Made by a program: the position numbers and the translations under genes. From Clostridia bacterium (GTDB taxonomy: Bacteria > Bacillota_A > Clostridia > Oscillospirales > CAG-382), in contig JAGACN010000203.1 of the NCBI GenBank assembly GCA_017614095.1, forward strand, positions 1-9,250: a stretch of DNA of 9,250 nt, read 5' to 3'. Under the pieces are notes generated by a model. That model had not been told where the DNA came from and ran no database searches. It saw nothing but the letters and a program-made list of their open reading frames with translations. Positions 1-7,090 of the stretch are shown one piece after another. The first letter of the stretch is position 1. Each line of letters begins with the position of its first letter.

Positions 1-1877
1 AGTTTCGCGGCCCGGATGACTTCGTCCCGCGACGCGTCCGGCTTGGCGTAGGCGATGTTCGTATAGATGGTTCCGTTGAACAGGTAGGTCTCCTGAAGGA
101 CGATGCCCACCTGGGAGCGGATATCCGACGCGCGGTAGGACCGGATGTCCTTCCCGTCCATGAGGATCTGGCCTTCCGAGACGTCGTACATCCGGATGAT
201 CAGATTGATCATCGTCGTCTTTCCGACGCCGCTCCGGCCGACCAGGCCGATGTAGTCTCCGCGGTGGATGTCCAGATCGATGTGCTTGAGCACCGTTTCG
301 GTCTCCGAATAGCCGAAGGAGACGTCGCGGAAGGAGATGTCCCCGTACAGTTCCGGACAGGCTTCCTCCCCGTCCTTCATGTCCTCCTTTTCGTCCAGGA
401 CCTCGACCACTTTGCTCATGGAGGTCAGCGAGCGGGAAAGCATCCGCGGCAGTCTGGAGAACCACCGGATCGGTTCGTACAGTTCCGAAACGTACGCCAG
501 GAACATCGTGAGATCCCCCAGCGTCGCGTCGCCCTGATACACGCGCGTGCCGACAAAGAAAATGACCAGGAACTCGCCCGCGTAAAGCAGGAAGGAGGAG
601 AACGGGATAACGGCGTTCCAGATGAGTTCGTTCTTCTTGCTCGTGTCCGCGATCCGCTTGGCGCAGCGGTCGAACCGCTCGCATTCGCGGTCTTCGGTCC
701 CGAACACCTTCACTTCGCGGATGCCCGAAAAGACGTCGTGAAGCATGGAGTTCGCGTCGCTGTCCAACTGCCACTCCCGGTGGTAGATCCGGTGCGTGAG
801 CCGGTTGACCGAATAGAACAGGAGGACCAGGAACGGGACCGGCAGGACGACCATCAGCGTCAGCAGCCAATCCGTGAAGATCAGGATGAAGAGGATCGCC
901 ACCAGCATCACCGACTGCTGCAGCAATGTCGGGACCATATTCACCAAGAACCGGCGCAGCTGTTCGGTGTCGCCCGACAGACGGGTGATCAGTTCACCGG
1001 GACTCCGCCGGGTGACCCCCGCCAGCGACATGGCCTGGACCTTGCGGAACAGGATGTCCCGGATGCGGACGATGATGTTCGCGGAGGCTTTCGCGGTCAG
1101 GATCCGCCGGACCGCGTTCACGCCCGCCAGCAGGAGCCCGAAGAAAGCCATCGCTCCGACGACGGCCAGCAGTCCGGAAAAGGTCCCTTCCGTCAGGCCG
1201 AGACGCCCGGCAAGCGCGGGTAGCCACCCCTGCGCCCCGCCTTCGACCGGCTGCAGAAAGCCGTCCACCAGGAACGCCCGGAGCAGCGGGACCAGAACGC
1301 CGATCGCAGACGCCAGGAGCAGGAGCAGACCGGCGACCAGCAGCAGACCGCCGTCGCCTTTGGCAAAGCCGCCCATCCGGAGCAGCAGTTTTTTCTTGTC
1401 CACGCAACGGTTGCAGACCGTGCTGCCTTTCGGGAGCGGACGCCCGCATTTCGGGCATCTGCCGATCTTCGGTTCCGGAAGCGGCTTCCCGTCCCGCAGG
1501 CATTCCAGCCGCTTGACGGCGGACTCGAACTGCACGTAGTTGCGCATATCCGACCGGAAGAGCTCCGCGTCTTCTCCGTTCAGTTCGGCCTCGGCGGATA
1601 CGACGCCGATCCCTTTCCGCAGCCGGATGGCGCCCAGATCGGACAGTTTGTATTCGGTGATCCCCGCAGACGCGCCGGACGAAGCGACGACGAGTTTGTC
1701 GCGGTCGGCCGCGCAGGCGCCGTAAACCGGCCGGTTGTTCCGGTCCAGATTGAGATCCAGCCGGACGTCCGGCGGTTGCTCGAACGCGGCGGCCGCCGTT
1801 TTCCGGGCGGCGGTCAGTTCCGGGGGGTCCGGCTTCCTGCGTTTCCGCTTCGGAGCCGGTTCAGGCATGCGATTCAT
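1..1877 (-). CDS. ABC exporter half-transporter (permease-ATPase fusion) with N-terminal zinc-ribbon extension; partial, C-terminus off the window
   Basis: The first 625 residues are visible. An ATG at 1877-1875 follows GAGGT with a 6-nt gap; a second in-frame ATG lies 9 nt downstream. Residues 1-30 are basic and proline-rich. About 35-125 form a soluble domain I cannot assign. Residues 141-158 are a CxxC-x10-CxxC zinc ribbon (C141, C144, C155, C158). About 170-490 form an ABC type-1 exporter membrane domain with hydrophobic segments near 177-202, 233-255, 318-358 and 422-445. The nucleotide-binding domain starts near 510, with A-loop Tyr523, Walker A GRSGVGKT (547-554) and Q-loop Gln595 (VLQETYLF). 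The signature, Walker B and H-loop fall beyond position 1. Such half-transporters normally dimerise in the membrane and use ATP to export a substrate, which is unknown here. It starts 17 nt after the DUF1854 gene, so the two are almost surely one operon. Confidence 0.93.
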   Translation of the reverse strand, partial: MNRMPEPAPKRKRRKPDPPELTAARKTAAAAFEQPPDVRLDLNLDRNNRPVYGACAADRDKLVVASSGASAGITEYKLSDLGAIRLRKGIGVVSAEAELNGEDAELFRSDMRNYVQFESAVKRLECLRDGKPLPEPKIGRCPKCGRPLPKGSTVCNRCVDKKKLLLRMGGFAKGDGGLLLVAGLLLLLASAIGVLVPLLRAFLVDGFLQPVEGGAQGWLPALAGRLGLTEGTFSGLLAVVGAMAFFGLLLAGVNAVRRILTAKASANIIVRIRDILFRKVQAMSLAGVTRRSPGELITRLSGDTEQLRRFLVNMVPTLLQQSVMLVAILFILIFTDWLLTLMVVLPVPFLVLLFYSVNRLTHRIYHREWQLDSDANSMLHDVFSGIREVKVFGTEDRECERFDRCAKRIADTSKKNELIWNAVIPFSSFLLYAGEFLVIFFVGTRVYQGDATLGDLTMFLAYVSELYEPIRWFSRLPRMLSRSLTSMSKVVEVLDEKEDMKDGEEACPELYGDISFRDVSFGYSETETVLKHIDLDIHRGDYIGLVGRSGVGKTTMINLIIRMYDVSEGQILMDGKDIRSYRASDIRSQVGIVLQETYLFNGTIYTNIAYAKPDASRDEVIRAAK

Positions 1878-1894
1878 GGAATGACCTCAAAAAA

Positions 1895-2485
1895 TTACAG
1901 GTAAAGCTCGATCTTGCGGTAGCTTCTGGGATCCAGCGCCAGGACGTCCGGGATCTGGAACCGGTTTCCGTCCACATCGGACAGAATGATCCCGTTTTCC
2001 GAATTGTGGATCAGGTTCCGGTAGGTGTCCTGCATCGTGAAGGAAAACCGGCCGCAGTCCGTGTCCACGTCCCAATAGGAAAAGCCGAGCTTGTCTTTCA
2101 GCGAGCGGATCTTCAGAATGGTCCGGATCAGATATTTCCGGTCCAGTTCCGTCCGGATGATCTCCAGCATGTCCGGCTTGTTCTCAAACTCGGACAGCGC
2201 GCGGATCATTCCGTATTCGGTCCCCTCTCCGTCCAGGACGGAAATGTATCTGTCCGGCGCGTCGAACGGGAATGCCCGGTGGAAAAAGACGCGTCCGAAA
2301 TCCTGCCGGACCGGCGTCCGGTCCGTTTCGGCCTCTTCGACCAGGTCGTCGTGCCGCGGAGGCAGGAACGCCTTCATGGCCGGGAATCCGTTTTGCGTAC
2401 GGTAGAGCTCGCAGTTCTCCGGGCTCAGATAGGTCATTTCGGCGCAGTCCAGATAACTGTCGCGCACCTGTTCGGTATTCTCCAT
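1895..2485 (-). CDS. DUF1854 family protein
   Basis: A 196-residue soluble protein. I chose the ATG at 2485 because AAAGGAG lies just upstream at good spacing; the frame is open 20 codons further but without a ribosome site. Residues from about 63 to the end resemble DUF1854 as I recall it: an RAFPFDAPDRYISVLD segment (70-85), a GMIRAL element, a run of charged helices with a conserved-looking RKYLI, a YWDVDTDCG strand (about 138-146) and a C-terminal SDVDGNRFQIPDV stretch. There is no signal peptide or membrane segment. DUF1854 genes are known to sit beside ABC exporters; in some proteobacteria such pairs are named cyanophycin-metabolism associated, but nothing in this window points to cyanophycin. 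A partner or regulatory role for the downstream transporter is inference from the 17-nt spacing. Confidence 0.85.
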   Translation of the reverse strand: MENTEQVRDSYLDCAEMTYLSPENCELYRTQNGFPAMKAFLPPRHDDLVEEAETDRTPVRQDFGRVFFHRAFPFDAPDRYISVLDGEGTEYGMIRALSEFENKPDMLEIIRTELDRKYLIRTILKIRSLKDKLGFSYWDVDTDCGRFSFTMQDTYRNLIHNSENGIILSDVDGNRFQIPDVLALDPRSYRKIELYL

Positions 2486-2538
2486 GGAACGCTCCTTTCC
2501 GCCGGACCGGCAAGTCTTCCGTTCCGGCCGGCTTCTTG

Positions 2539-2567
2539 TTGACAAAGCGGCTGCCGTTTGCTATAAT
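2539..2567 (+). promoter_or_regulatory. Consensus sigma-A promoter for proS
   Basis: Perfect TTGACA (2539-2544), a 17-nt spacer and perfect TATAAT (2562-2567), with a TGC extended -10 element (2559-2561). The predicted start near 2574 gives a leader of about 85 nt, too short for a T-box riboswitch, and I see no T-box sequence. Confidence 0.88.
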
Positions 2568-2588
2568 GCGGATGAAACAATCATGAAT

Positions 2589-2617
2589 ATTATACTATTT
2601 GTTTTCCGTATTTGCAA
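2589..2617 (-). promoter_or_regulatory. Sigma-A-type promoter for the DUF1854-ABC operon
   Basis: On the minus strand, TTGCAA (2617-2612) and a perfect TATAAT (2594-2589) are separated by 17 nt. Transcription should begin near 2582, giving a leader of about 97 nt before the ATG at 2485. It faces the proS promoter. Confidence 0.75.
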
Positions 2618-2659
2618 GCCCGATTTTCCGCCCGGACGGATACGGAGCAAGGAGGTTCT

Positions 2660-4099
2660 ATGGCAGACAAGAAAATGGTGGAGTCCATCACCTCAATGGA
2701 CACGGATTTTGCCCAGTGGTATACGGACGTCGTCCGCAAAGCGGAGCTGGCCGACTACTCCGGCGTCAAGGGATGCATGATCATCCGGCCGTACGGATAC
2801 GCCATCTGGGAGAACATTCAGAAAGACCTCGACCGCCGCTTCAAGGAATGCGGGCACGAGAACGTCTATATGCCCCTGCTGATCCCGGAGAGCCTGCTGC
2901 AGAGGGAAAAGGATCACGTGGAGGGATTTGCGCCGGAATGCGCCTGGGTCACGATCGGAGGCGAGAACGAGCTCAACGAGAAACTGTGCATCCGCCCCAC
3001 TTCGGAGACGCTCTTCTGCGAACATTTCCGCAACGTCATTCATTCCTACCGGGATCTGCCGAAACTGTACAATCAATGGGTCAATGTGGTCCGCTGGGAA
3101 AAGACCACCCGCCCGTTCCTGCGCACGTCCGAGTTCCTGTGGCAGGAGGGGCATACCATGCATGCGACGGAAGAGGAAGCCCGCGAAGAAACGCTCCGTA
3201 TGCTGAAGGTCTACGAGGATTTCTATTTCGAGACGCTGGCCATTCCCGCCATCGTCGGACGCAAGACCGAAAAAGAGAAATTCGCCGGCGCGATGGAGAC
3301 TTATACCATCGAACCGATGATGCACAACGGCGTCGCCCTGCAGGGCGGGACCTCCCACTATTTCGGAGACGGGTTCGCCAAAGCCTTCGACATCACCTTT
3401 ACGGACAAAGACAATACCGTCAAATATCCGCACCAGACCTCCTGGGGCGTGTCGACCCGCATGATCGGCGCCATCATCATGACGCACGGGGACGACAACG
3501 GACTGATCCTGCCTCCGAAGGTCGCGCCGATCCAGGTCGCGGTCATTCCCGTTCAGTCGCATAAGGAAGGCGTTCTGGAAAAGGCGAACGAAGTTGCCGG
3601 CATGCTCCGCGCGGCCGGTTTCCGCGTCAAACTGGACGATTCCGACAATTCGCCCGACTGGAAATTCTCTGAATACGAGATGAAAGGCGTGCCGGTCCGT
3701 CTGGAACTGGGCCCGCGCGACATCGAAAACAATTCCTGCGTGCTCGTTTCCCGCGTGACCCGGAACAAAACGTTCGCGTCTCTGGACGGTCTTGCGGACG
3801 CCGTTTCCGCCATGCTGGAAGCGGTCCAGACCGAACTGGTGGACCGCGTCCGGGAAAACCTGGCCGCCAAAATGTCCGAAGCCCGCTCGCACGAGGAATT
3901 CCTGGATCGCGCCGCGAACAGACCCGGCTTCATCAAAGCGATGTGGTGCGGCGATTCCGCCTGCGAGGACAAACTGAAAGACGAGACCGGCGGCGTCAAA
4001 TCCCGCTGCATCCCGTTTACGGAAGAGCATCTGTCCGACGTCTGTGTCTGCTGCGGACGTCCGGCCAAACACATGGTCGTCTGGGGCAGACAGTATTGA
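2660..4099 (+). CDS. proS: Prolyl-tRNA synthetase, archaeal/eukaryotic-type (ProS type 3)
   Basis: A 479-residue cytoplasmic class II aminoacyl-tRNA synthetase that attaches proline to tRNA-Pro. The ATG at 2660 follows AAGGAGG at ideal spacing; an upstream in-frame ATG at 2612 has no ribosome site. Visible are the proline-pocket motif RPTSET (112-117), motif 2 with [16 protein letters not shown] (151-166), the [11 protein letters not shown] segment of motif 3 (261-271), an anticodon-binding domain from about 288, and a C-terminal zinc-type domain with Cys430, Cys435, Cys462, Cys464 and Cys465. It ends WGRQY, and a terminal Tyr is typical of this type. There is no editing insertion between motifs 2 and 3, unlike the long bacterial form; length matches the short type found in many Clostridia and in Thermus. 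It is expressed alone from its own promoter and ends at a strong terminator. Confidence 0.97.
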   Translation: MADKKMVESITSMDTDFAQWYTDVVRKAELADYSGVKGCMIIRPYGYAIWENIQKDLDRRFKECGHENVYMPLLIPESLLQREKDHVEGFAPECAWVTIGGENELNEKLCIRPTSETLFCEHFRNVIHSYRDLPKLYNQWVNVVRWEKTTRPFLRTSEFLWQEGHTMHATEEEAREETLRMLKVYEDFYFETLAIPAIVGRKTEKEKFAGAMETYTIEPMMHNGVALQGGTSHYFGDGFAKAFDITFTDKDNTVKYPHQTSWGVSTRMIGAIIMTHGDDNGLILPPKVAPIQVAVIPVQSHKEGVLEKANEVAGMLRAAGFRVKLDDSDNSPDWKFSEYEMKGVPVRLELGPRDIENNSCVLVSRVTRNKTFASLDGLADAVSAMLEAVQTELVDRVRENLAAKMSEARSHEEFLDRAANRPGFIKAMWCGDSACEDKLKDETGGVKSRCIPFTEEHLSDVCVCCGRPAKHMVVWGRQY

Positions 4100-4115
4100 G
4101 GATCCGCGCGAACCA

Positions 4116-4150
4116 AAAAGACTCCGTTTCCCGGTGAAGCGGAGTCTTTT
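4116..4150. terminator. Bidirectional intrinsic terminator between proS and the antiporter gene
   Basis: Two 15-nt arms (4116-4130 and 4136-4150) pair fully with one G-T wobble around a 5-nt loop. The plus strand ends in TTTT; the minus strand ends in TTTTT because five A's flank the left arm. It starts 16 nt after the proS stop and 16 nt past the antiporter stop, so it serves both converging genes. Confidence 0.88.
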
Positions 4151-4166
4151 GCATGTCCGTCGGACA

Positions 4167-5459
4167 TCAATGCATATTTGACCGGTGCGCCGTATGCGTC
4201 TTGTTGGGAATGACGGCGGGTTTCGGCTGGATCTCGCCAGCTTTCGTCAGGGCGATCTTGGTCAGCAGCGGACCGACGATCTCATAGACGAGCACCGAGA
4301 ACAGGACGATGTTGCGGATCAGCGGCCCGCAGCCGGTCAGCGTCTGCGCAGTGATCGTCATGCCGAGCGCGACGCCGGCCTGCGGAAGCAGCGTGATGCC
4401 CAGATATTTCCGTACGACCGGCTCGCAATGCATGAACGAGCAGGAGATCCCCGATCCGATCATCTTGCCGGCGGAGCGGGACAGGATGTACAAGACGCCG
4501 ATGCCGACGATCGCGAAACTGGTCAGCACGTTCAGCTCGAGCTCCGCGCCCGAAATGACGAAAAAGAGGATGAACAGCGGGACCGTCCATTTATCGCAGC
4601 GCTCCATCAGTTCTTCGGAAAAATCACAGGCGTTGCAGAAAACCGTTCCGAGCATCATGCAGGACAGCAGCGGCGAAAAGGACACCGTCAGCGGACCGAC
4701 CGGAAACGACGCCAGCGAAATGCCGGCCGTCACGAACACGAAGGTGATGGAAATGGCCAGCCGTTTGGAATTGGAGTGAAAGAACCGTTCCGCGAAGGTG
4801 AACAGTAGCCCCATGACGAATCCCAGCAACAGCGACAGCACGATTTCCAGAAGCGGCTCGACCACCGTGGAAAGCGCGTTCATCCGGCCGCTTTCCATGG
4901 ACTGGGCGATGCCGAACGAGATCGAGAAGATGACCAGCCCGACCGCGTCGTCCAGCGCGACGACCGGCAGCAGCATGCCGGTCACCGGACCGCTCGCCTT
5001 ATACTGGCGGACCACCATCAGCGTGGCCGCGGGCGCGGTGGCAGCCGCGATCGCGCCCAGAACGATGGCCGCTTCCAGCGGAAGCACGTCGGGCATCAGA
5101 AAGTGCAGCCCGATCAGACAGGCGTCCACGAACACCGTGGCGGTAACGGCCTGAAAGACGGCGACGACGACCGCCTGTCTGCCGATCTTTTTCAATTGCG
5201 ACAGACGGAACTCGTTGCCCATCGCAAATGCGATGAAACCCAGCGCCACGTCGGACAGGACGTTCATCCGCTCGACGGATTCCAGAGATGTGAATCCGAT
5301 CCCTTCGATCCGCAGAAGGCCGAGCCCGAACGGGCCGATGAGGATCCCTGCGATCAGATAGGCCGTCACGTCCGGCAGTTTCAGTTTTTTGGTCAGCCGC
5401 GTCAGCAGCAATCCGGCCGCCAGCGCAATGGACAGGGTGGAAAGTATCGTCAGTTCCAT
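4167..5459 (-). CDS. Monovalent cation:proton antiporter, CPA2-like (Na+/H+ exchanger family)
   Basis: A 430-residue integral membrane protein with about 12-13 hydrophobic segments and short loops, matching the transporter core of the Kef/NapA-type family (PF00999). It starts directly with a membrane segment (MELTILSTLSIALAAGLLL). The TAPAA segment (141-145) and the Asp170-Asp171 pair in VVALDDAVGLVIF match the unwound-helix and ion-binding Asp-Asp motifs of electrogenic members such as NapA, so Na+(or Li+)/H+ exchange is more likely than K+ efflux. The C-terminus is a short basic tail with no TrkA-N/RCK domain, unlike KefB/KefC. I chose the ATG at 5459 because AAAGGA lies upstream (about 11 nt, slightly long) and because the 89 codons open upstream of it show no hydrophobic or conserved character. 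It is a single gene converging with proS. The ion is not certain. Confidence 0.88.
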   Translation of the reverse strand: MELTILSTLSIALAAGLLLTRLTKKLKLPDVTAYLIAGILIGPFGLGLLRIEGIGFTSLESVERMNVLSDVALGFIAFAMGNEFRLSQLKKIGRQAVVVAVFQAVTATVFVDACLIGLHFLMPDVLPLEAAIVLGAIAAATAPAATLMVVRQYKASGPVTGMLLPVVALDDAVGLVIFSISFGIAQSMESGRMNALSTVVEPLLEIVLSLLLGFVMGLLFTFAERFFHSNSKRLAISITFVFVTAGISLASFPVGPLTVSFSPLLSCMMLGTVFCNACDFSEELMERCDKWTVPLFILFFVISGAELELNVLTSFAIVGIGVLYILSRSAGKMIGSGISCSFMHCEPVVRKYLGITLLPQAGVALGMTITAQTLTGCGPLIRNIVLFSVLVYEIVGPLLTKIALTKAGEIQPKPAVIPNKTHTAHRSNMH

Positions 5460-5477
5460 AAAATAATCGATCCTTTT

Positions 5478-5498
5478 GGCGCCGTTCCGTCCGGCGCC
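5478..5498 (-). promoter_or_regulatory. GC-rich hairpin in the antiporter mRNA leader
   Basis: A perfect 7-bp stem GGCGCCG/CGGCGCC (5478-5484 with 5492-5498) and a 7-nt loop. On the minus strand it lies immediately before the AAAAGGA ribosome site. Read on the plus strand it is followed by CG and TTTTT like a terminator, but no plus-strand gene ends here. A role in controlling antiporter translation is possible but unproven. Confidence 0.45.
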
Positions 5499-5514
5499 CG
5501 TTTTTCGCAAACCC

Positions 5515-5542
5515 GTTATACTCCTTTTTTTCAAGAATACAA
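5515..5542 (-). promoter_or_regulatory. Possible promoter for the antiporter gene
   Basis: On the minus strand, TATAAC (5520-5515) is a good -10 element 16 nt after a weak -35, TTGTAT (5542-5537). It would give a leader of about 50 nt that contains the GC-rich hairpin. The weak -35 leaves this tentative. Confidence 0.4.
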
Positions 5543-5664
5543 TCCGAAAAATGGACAATTCTTTCGCGCAATCGGATGCCGATTCGGTCAAAACGGCAAA
5601 AAGGCCCCCCCCGGAAGGCAAAAAAACGCAAATAACCCTTTCTGCAAATCCGTCCGATTGGCAC

Positions 5665-5693
5665 TTGACAAGGGCCGAAAAGTGTGATACTCT
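5665..5693 (+). promoter_or_regulatory. Promoter of the tRNA-Ser pair
   Basis: Perfect TTGACA (5665-5670), a 17-nt spacer and TACTCT (5688-5693, matching TAnnnT). The predicted start near 5700 leaves about 34 nt of 5' precursor before the first tRNA. Confidence 0.7.
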
Positions 5694-5733
5694 AGCAAGG
5701 CTGGCGATGATATTCCATTCGGCCAACGGATAC

Positions 5734-5822
5734 GGAGGGATATCGAAGCGGTCATAACGAGGCGGTCTTGAAAACCGTTTGGGGGAAACCCCACAAGGGT
5801 TCGAATCCCTTTCCCTCCGCCA
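5734..5822 (+). tRNA. tRNA-Ser (anticodon TGA)
   Basis: A class II tRNA with a long variable arm. The acceptor arms GGAGGGA (5734-5740) and TCCCTCC (5812-5818) pair, followed by discriminator G and encoded CCA. The anticodon loop CTTGAAA carries TGA, which reads UCA and, by wobble, other UCN codons. The T arm is AAGGG-TTCGAAT-CCCTT. Confidence 0.96.
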
Positions 5823-5850
5823 TCAACAACAATTTATTATTCACCAAATT

Positions 5851-5940
5851 GCGGAAGTACTCAAGTGGTGAAGAGGCGCCCCTGCTAAGGGTGTAGGTCG
5901 GGTGACCGGCGCGAGAGTTCAAATCTCTCCTTCCGCGCCA
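5851..5940 (+). tRNA. tRNA-Ser (anticodon GCT)
   Basis: A second class II tRNA, 28 nt after the first. The acceptor arms GCGGAAG (5851-5857) and CTTCCGC (5930-5936) pair, with discriminator G and encoded CCA. The loop CTGCTAA gives anticodon GCT for AGC/AGU. A long variable arm (around TAGGTCGGGTGACCGG) and the T arm GAGAG-TTCAAAT-CTCTC are clear. It is presumably cotranscribed with the first tRNA. Confidence 0.96.
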
Positions 5941-5947
5941 AGACAGA

Positions 5948-5992
5948 CAAACCCATTCCATCGCGAAAATGGAATGGGTTTGCTGTTTTTTT
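5948..5992 (+). terminator. Intrinsic terminator of the tRNA-Ser operon
   Basis: A 14-bp perfect stem (5948-5961 with 5969-5982) with a 7-nt loop is followed by TGTTTTTTT (5984-5992). It lies 7 nt after the CCA of the second tRNA. The minus strand has no good T-run here. Confidence 0.93.
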
Positions 5993-6010
5993 CGGGCGGC
6001 CGGCAGGCAT

Positions 6011-6970
6011 TCAGCCTTCGGACAGGTCGATCCGGATATCTCCGGTGGTCGTGGTCACCCGGCATTTTCCGCCGGATGCCGTATCGGGGACACGCACCGA
6101 TCCGGTAGACGTTTTTGCCATGAACACCTTCTCCGTGGAAACGGAGCCGGTCACATCTCCGGTCGTCGTTTGAATCGTGATCTCTCCCGCGTCGATCTTT
6201 TCGAAGGTGATATCGCCCGTACTCCGTTCGATCATCATGCTTCCGGAAACCAGAACCCGGTCCATCTGCACGCGTCCGGTGCTGCCGCCGGATCTCAGTT
6301 CTTTGCAGTTCAGCTGCCGAAGGATCAATTTTCCGGTACTGACCGAAACGGAAACCGCCCCATCGATCGTCACGCCGGAGACCTCCGCGGTCCCGGTGGA
6401 AACAGAGAGCGCCAGTTCGCCTGCACGACCGCTGTTCACGAGAATATCCCCGGTGCCGGTTTGGATGCGGACCGCTCCGGAAACGGACGCCCCGAAGGAC
6501 ACGTCCCCGGTACTCGCCGTCAGTTCGGCACTGCCGAACGAAAATGCGGAAGGTATGTCCACATCTCCGGTCGAGCAGTCCACAAGGATCGCTTCGTACT
6601 GTTCCGACGGCAGAAAAACGGTTATCGACTGCGGCTTCGAGAACAGTCGGATATGATCCGACCAGGTCCTCTCGTCCTGAACGGTGATCTTCAGAATTCC
6701 GTCTTCGACCCGGACGGAATGCTTTTCGTTTGCCCGTTCCACGCATTCGACCCTGAATACTCCGTCCTGCGACAATTTGAGTTCCACATCCGCGTCTCCG
6801 GCGCGGATATCGATCCGCTGAAAGGGTTCCTCCGCCGTATACGTATTCGTTTCCGTATTCCCGGTTTGAAATCTGGCAAGGTCGAATCCATTGACCGCCA
6901 GCGCCCCGATAAAGAGCAGAACACCGACCGCAAGGAACACGATTCCGAGGATGATCAATACTTTTTTCAT
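6011..6970 (-). CDS. Membrane-anchored DUF4097 beta-repeat protein
   Basis: A 319-residue protein. The ATG at 6970 follows AAAGGAAAGGAAATC. Residues 3-27 are one hydrophobic segment, an uncleaved anchor or signal, with the rest probably outside the membrane. From about 50 the chain is all beta in character, and ten (S/T)TG(D/T/K/R/S) turns recur at residues 133, 153, 172, 191, 211, 230, 250, 270, 288 and 308. This 19-20-residue period fits the beta-solenoid of DUF4097 proteins. In Bacillota such genes usually follow a PadR regulator and a DUF1700 membrane gene and are linked to envelope stress or adhesion; neither partner is present here. Its upstream side is occupied by a transposon whose left end lies only 35 nt from the start codon. 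No enzymatic motif is visible, and the function is unknown. Confidence 0.85.
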   Translation of the reverse strand: MKKVLIILGIVFLAVGVLLFIGALAVNGFDLARFQTGNTETNTYTAEEPFQRIDIRAGDADVELKLSQDGVFRVECVERANEKHSVRVEDGILKITVQDERTWSDHIRLFSKPQSITVFLPSEQYEAILVDCSTGDVDIPSAFSFGSAELTASTGDVSFGASVSGAVRIQTGTGDILVNSGRAGELALSVSTGTAEVSGVTIDGAVSVSVSTGKLILRQLNCKELRSGGSTGRVQMDRVLVSGSMMIERSTGDITFEKIDAGEITIQTTTGDVTGSVSTEKVFMAKTSTGSVRVPDTASGGKCRVTTTTGDIRIDLSEG

Positions 6971-7000
6971 GATTTCCTTTCCTTTCTGACCAATTTGCGC

Positions 7001-7005
7001 TTGAT
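7001..7005 (+). other. Predicted target site / TAM TTGAT
   Basis: TTGAT directly abuts the predicted left end. In this family TnpA cleaves 3' of such a site, and the same motif serves as the TAM required by TnpB. It is identical to the target recalled for ISDra2. Confidence 0.6.
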
Positions 7006-7009
7006 GATA

Positions 7010-7051
7010 TTTCGCCGCACACTCGAGATTTCAATCGTGAGTTAGGCGAAA
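7010..7051 (+). repeat. Left-end hairpin of the IS, with an extended outer stem
   Basis: The inner 20-nt hairpin (7022-7041) pairs CTCGAGATT with AATCGTGAG across a TC loop, with one G-T wobble (7025/7038) and one A-G mismatch (7026/7037). An outer perfect 7-bp stem TTTCGCC/GGCGAAA (7010-7016 with 7045-7051) encloses it. The presumed guide tetranucleotide CACA (7018-7021) lies mostly in the internal loop. Confidence 0.75.
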
Positions 7052-7055
7052 AGGG

Positions 7056-7084
7056 TTGCTTTTTAGAAACACATATGGTATAAT
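7056..7084 (+). promoter_or_regulatory. Promoter of tnpA, inside the IS
   Basis: TTGCTT (7056-7061), a 17-nt spacer and a perfect TATAAT (7079-7084). The -10 ends 6 nt before the tnpA ATG, so the transcript should start at or next to the start codon. Confidence 0.78.
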
Positions 7085-7090
7085 AATGTT

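Noticed and set aside
264..1539. Long plus-strand open frames opposite the ABC exporter
   Set aside because: Products are low-complexity (His/Gln/Arg-rich) mirror images of the exporter reading frame, which shows Walker A and membrane segments.
2574..2659. T-box riboswitch before proS
   Set aside because: The predicted leader is only about 85 nt, with no T-box sequence, specifier loop or terminator.
2693..4072. A 459-codon open frame antisense to proS
   Set aside because: It mirrors proS codon structure in a GC-rich gene, has no ribosome site, and its product is compositionally odd and unrecognisable. proS itself is unmistakable.
5478..5505. Plus-strand intrinsic terminator (GC stem then TTTTT)
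   Set aside because: No plus-strand gene ends upstream; the stem makes more sense in the antiporter leader on the other strand.
5460..5726. An 89-residue N-terminal extension of the antiporter
   Set aside because: It would run through the probable promoter, the leader hairpin and the region opposite the tRNA promoter; the ATG at 5459 starts directly at the first membrane helix with a ribosome site.
7004..7034. A minus-strand promoter for DUF4097 (TTGAAA, 19-nt spacer, TATCAT) across the left IS junction
   Set aside because: The spacer is too long and the -10 is poor; mentioned only as part of the expression argument.
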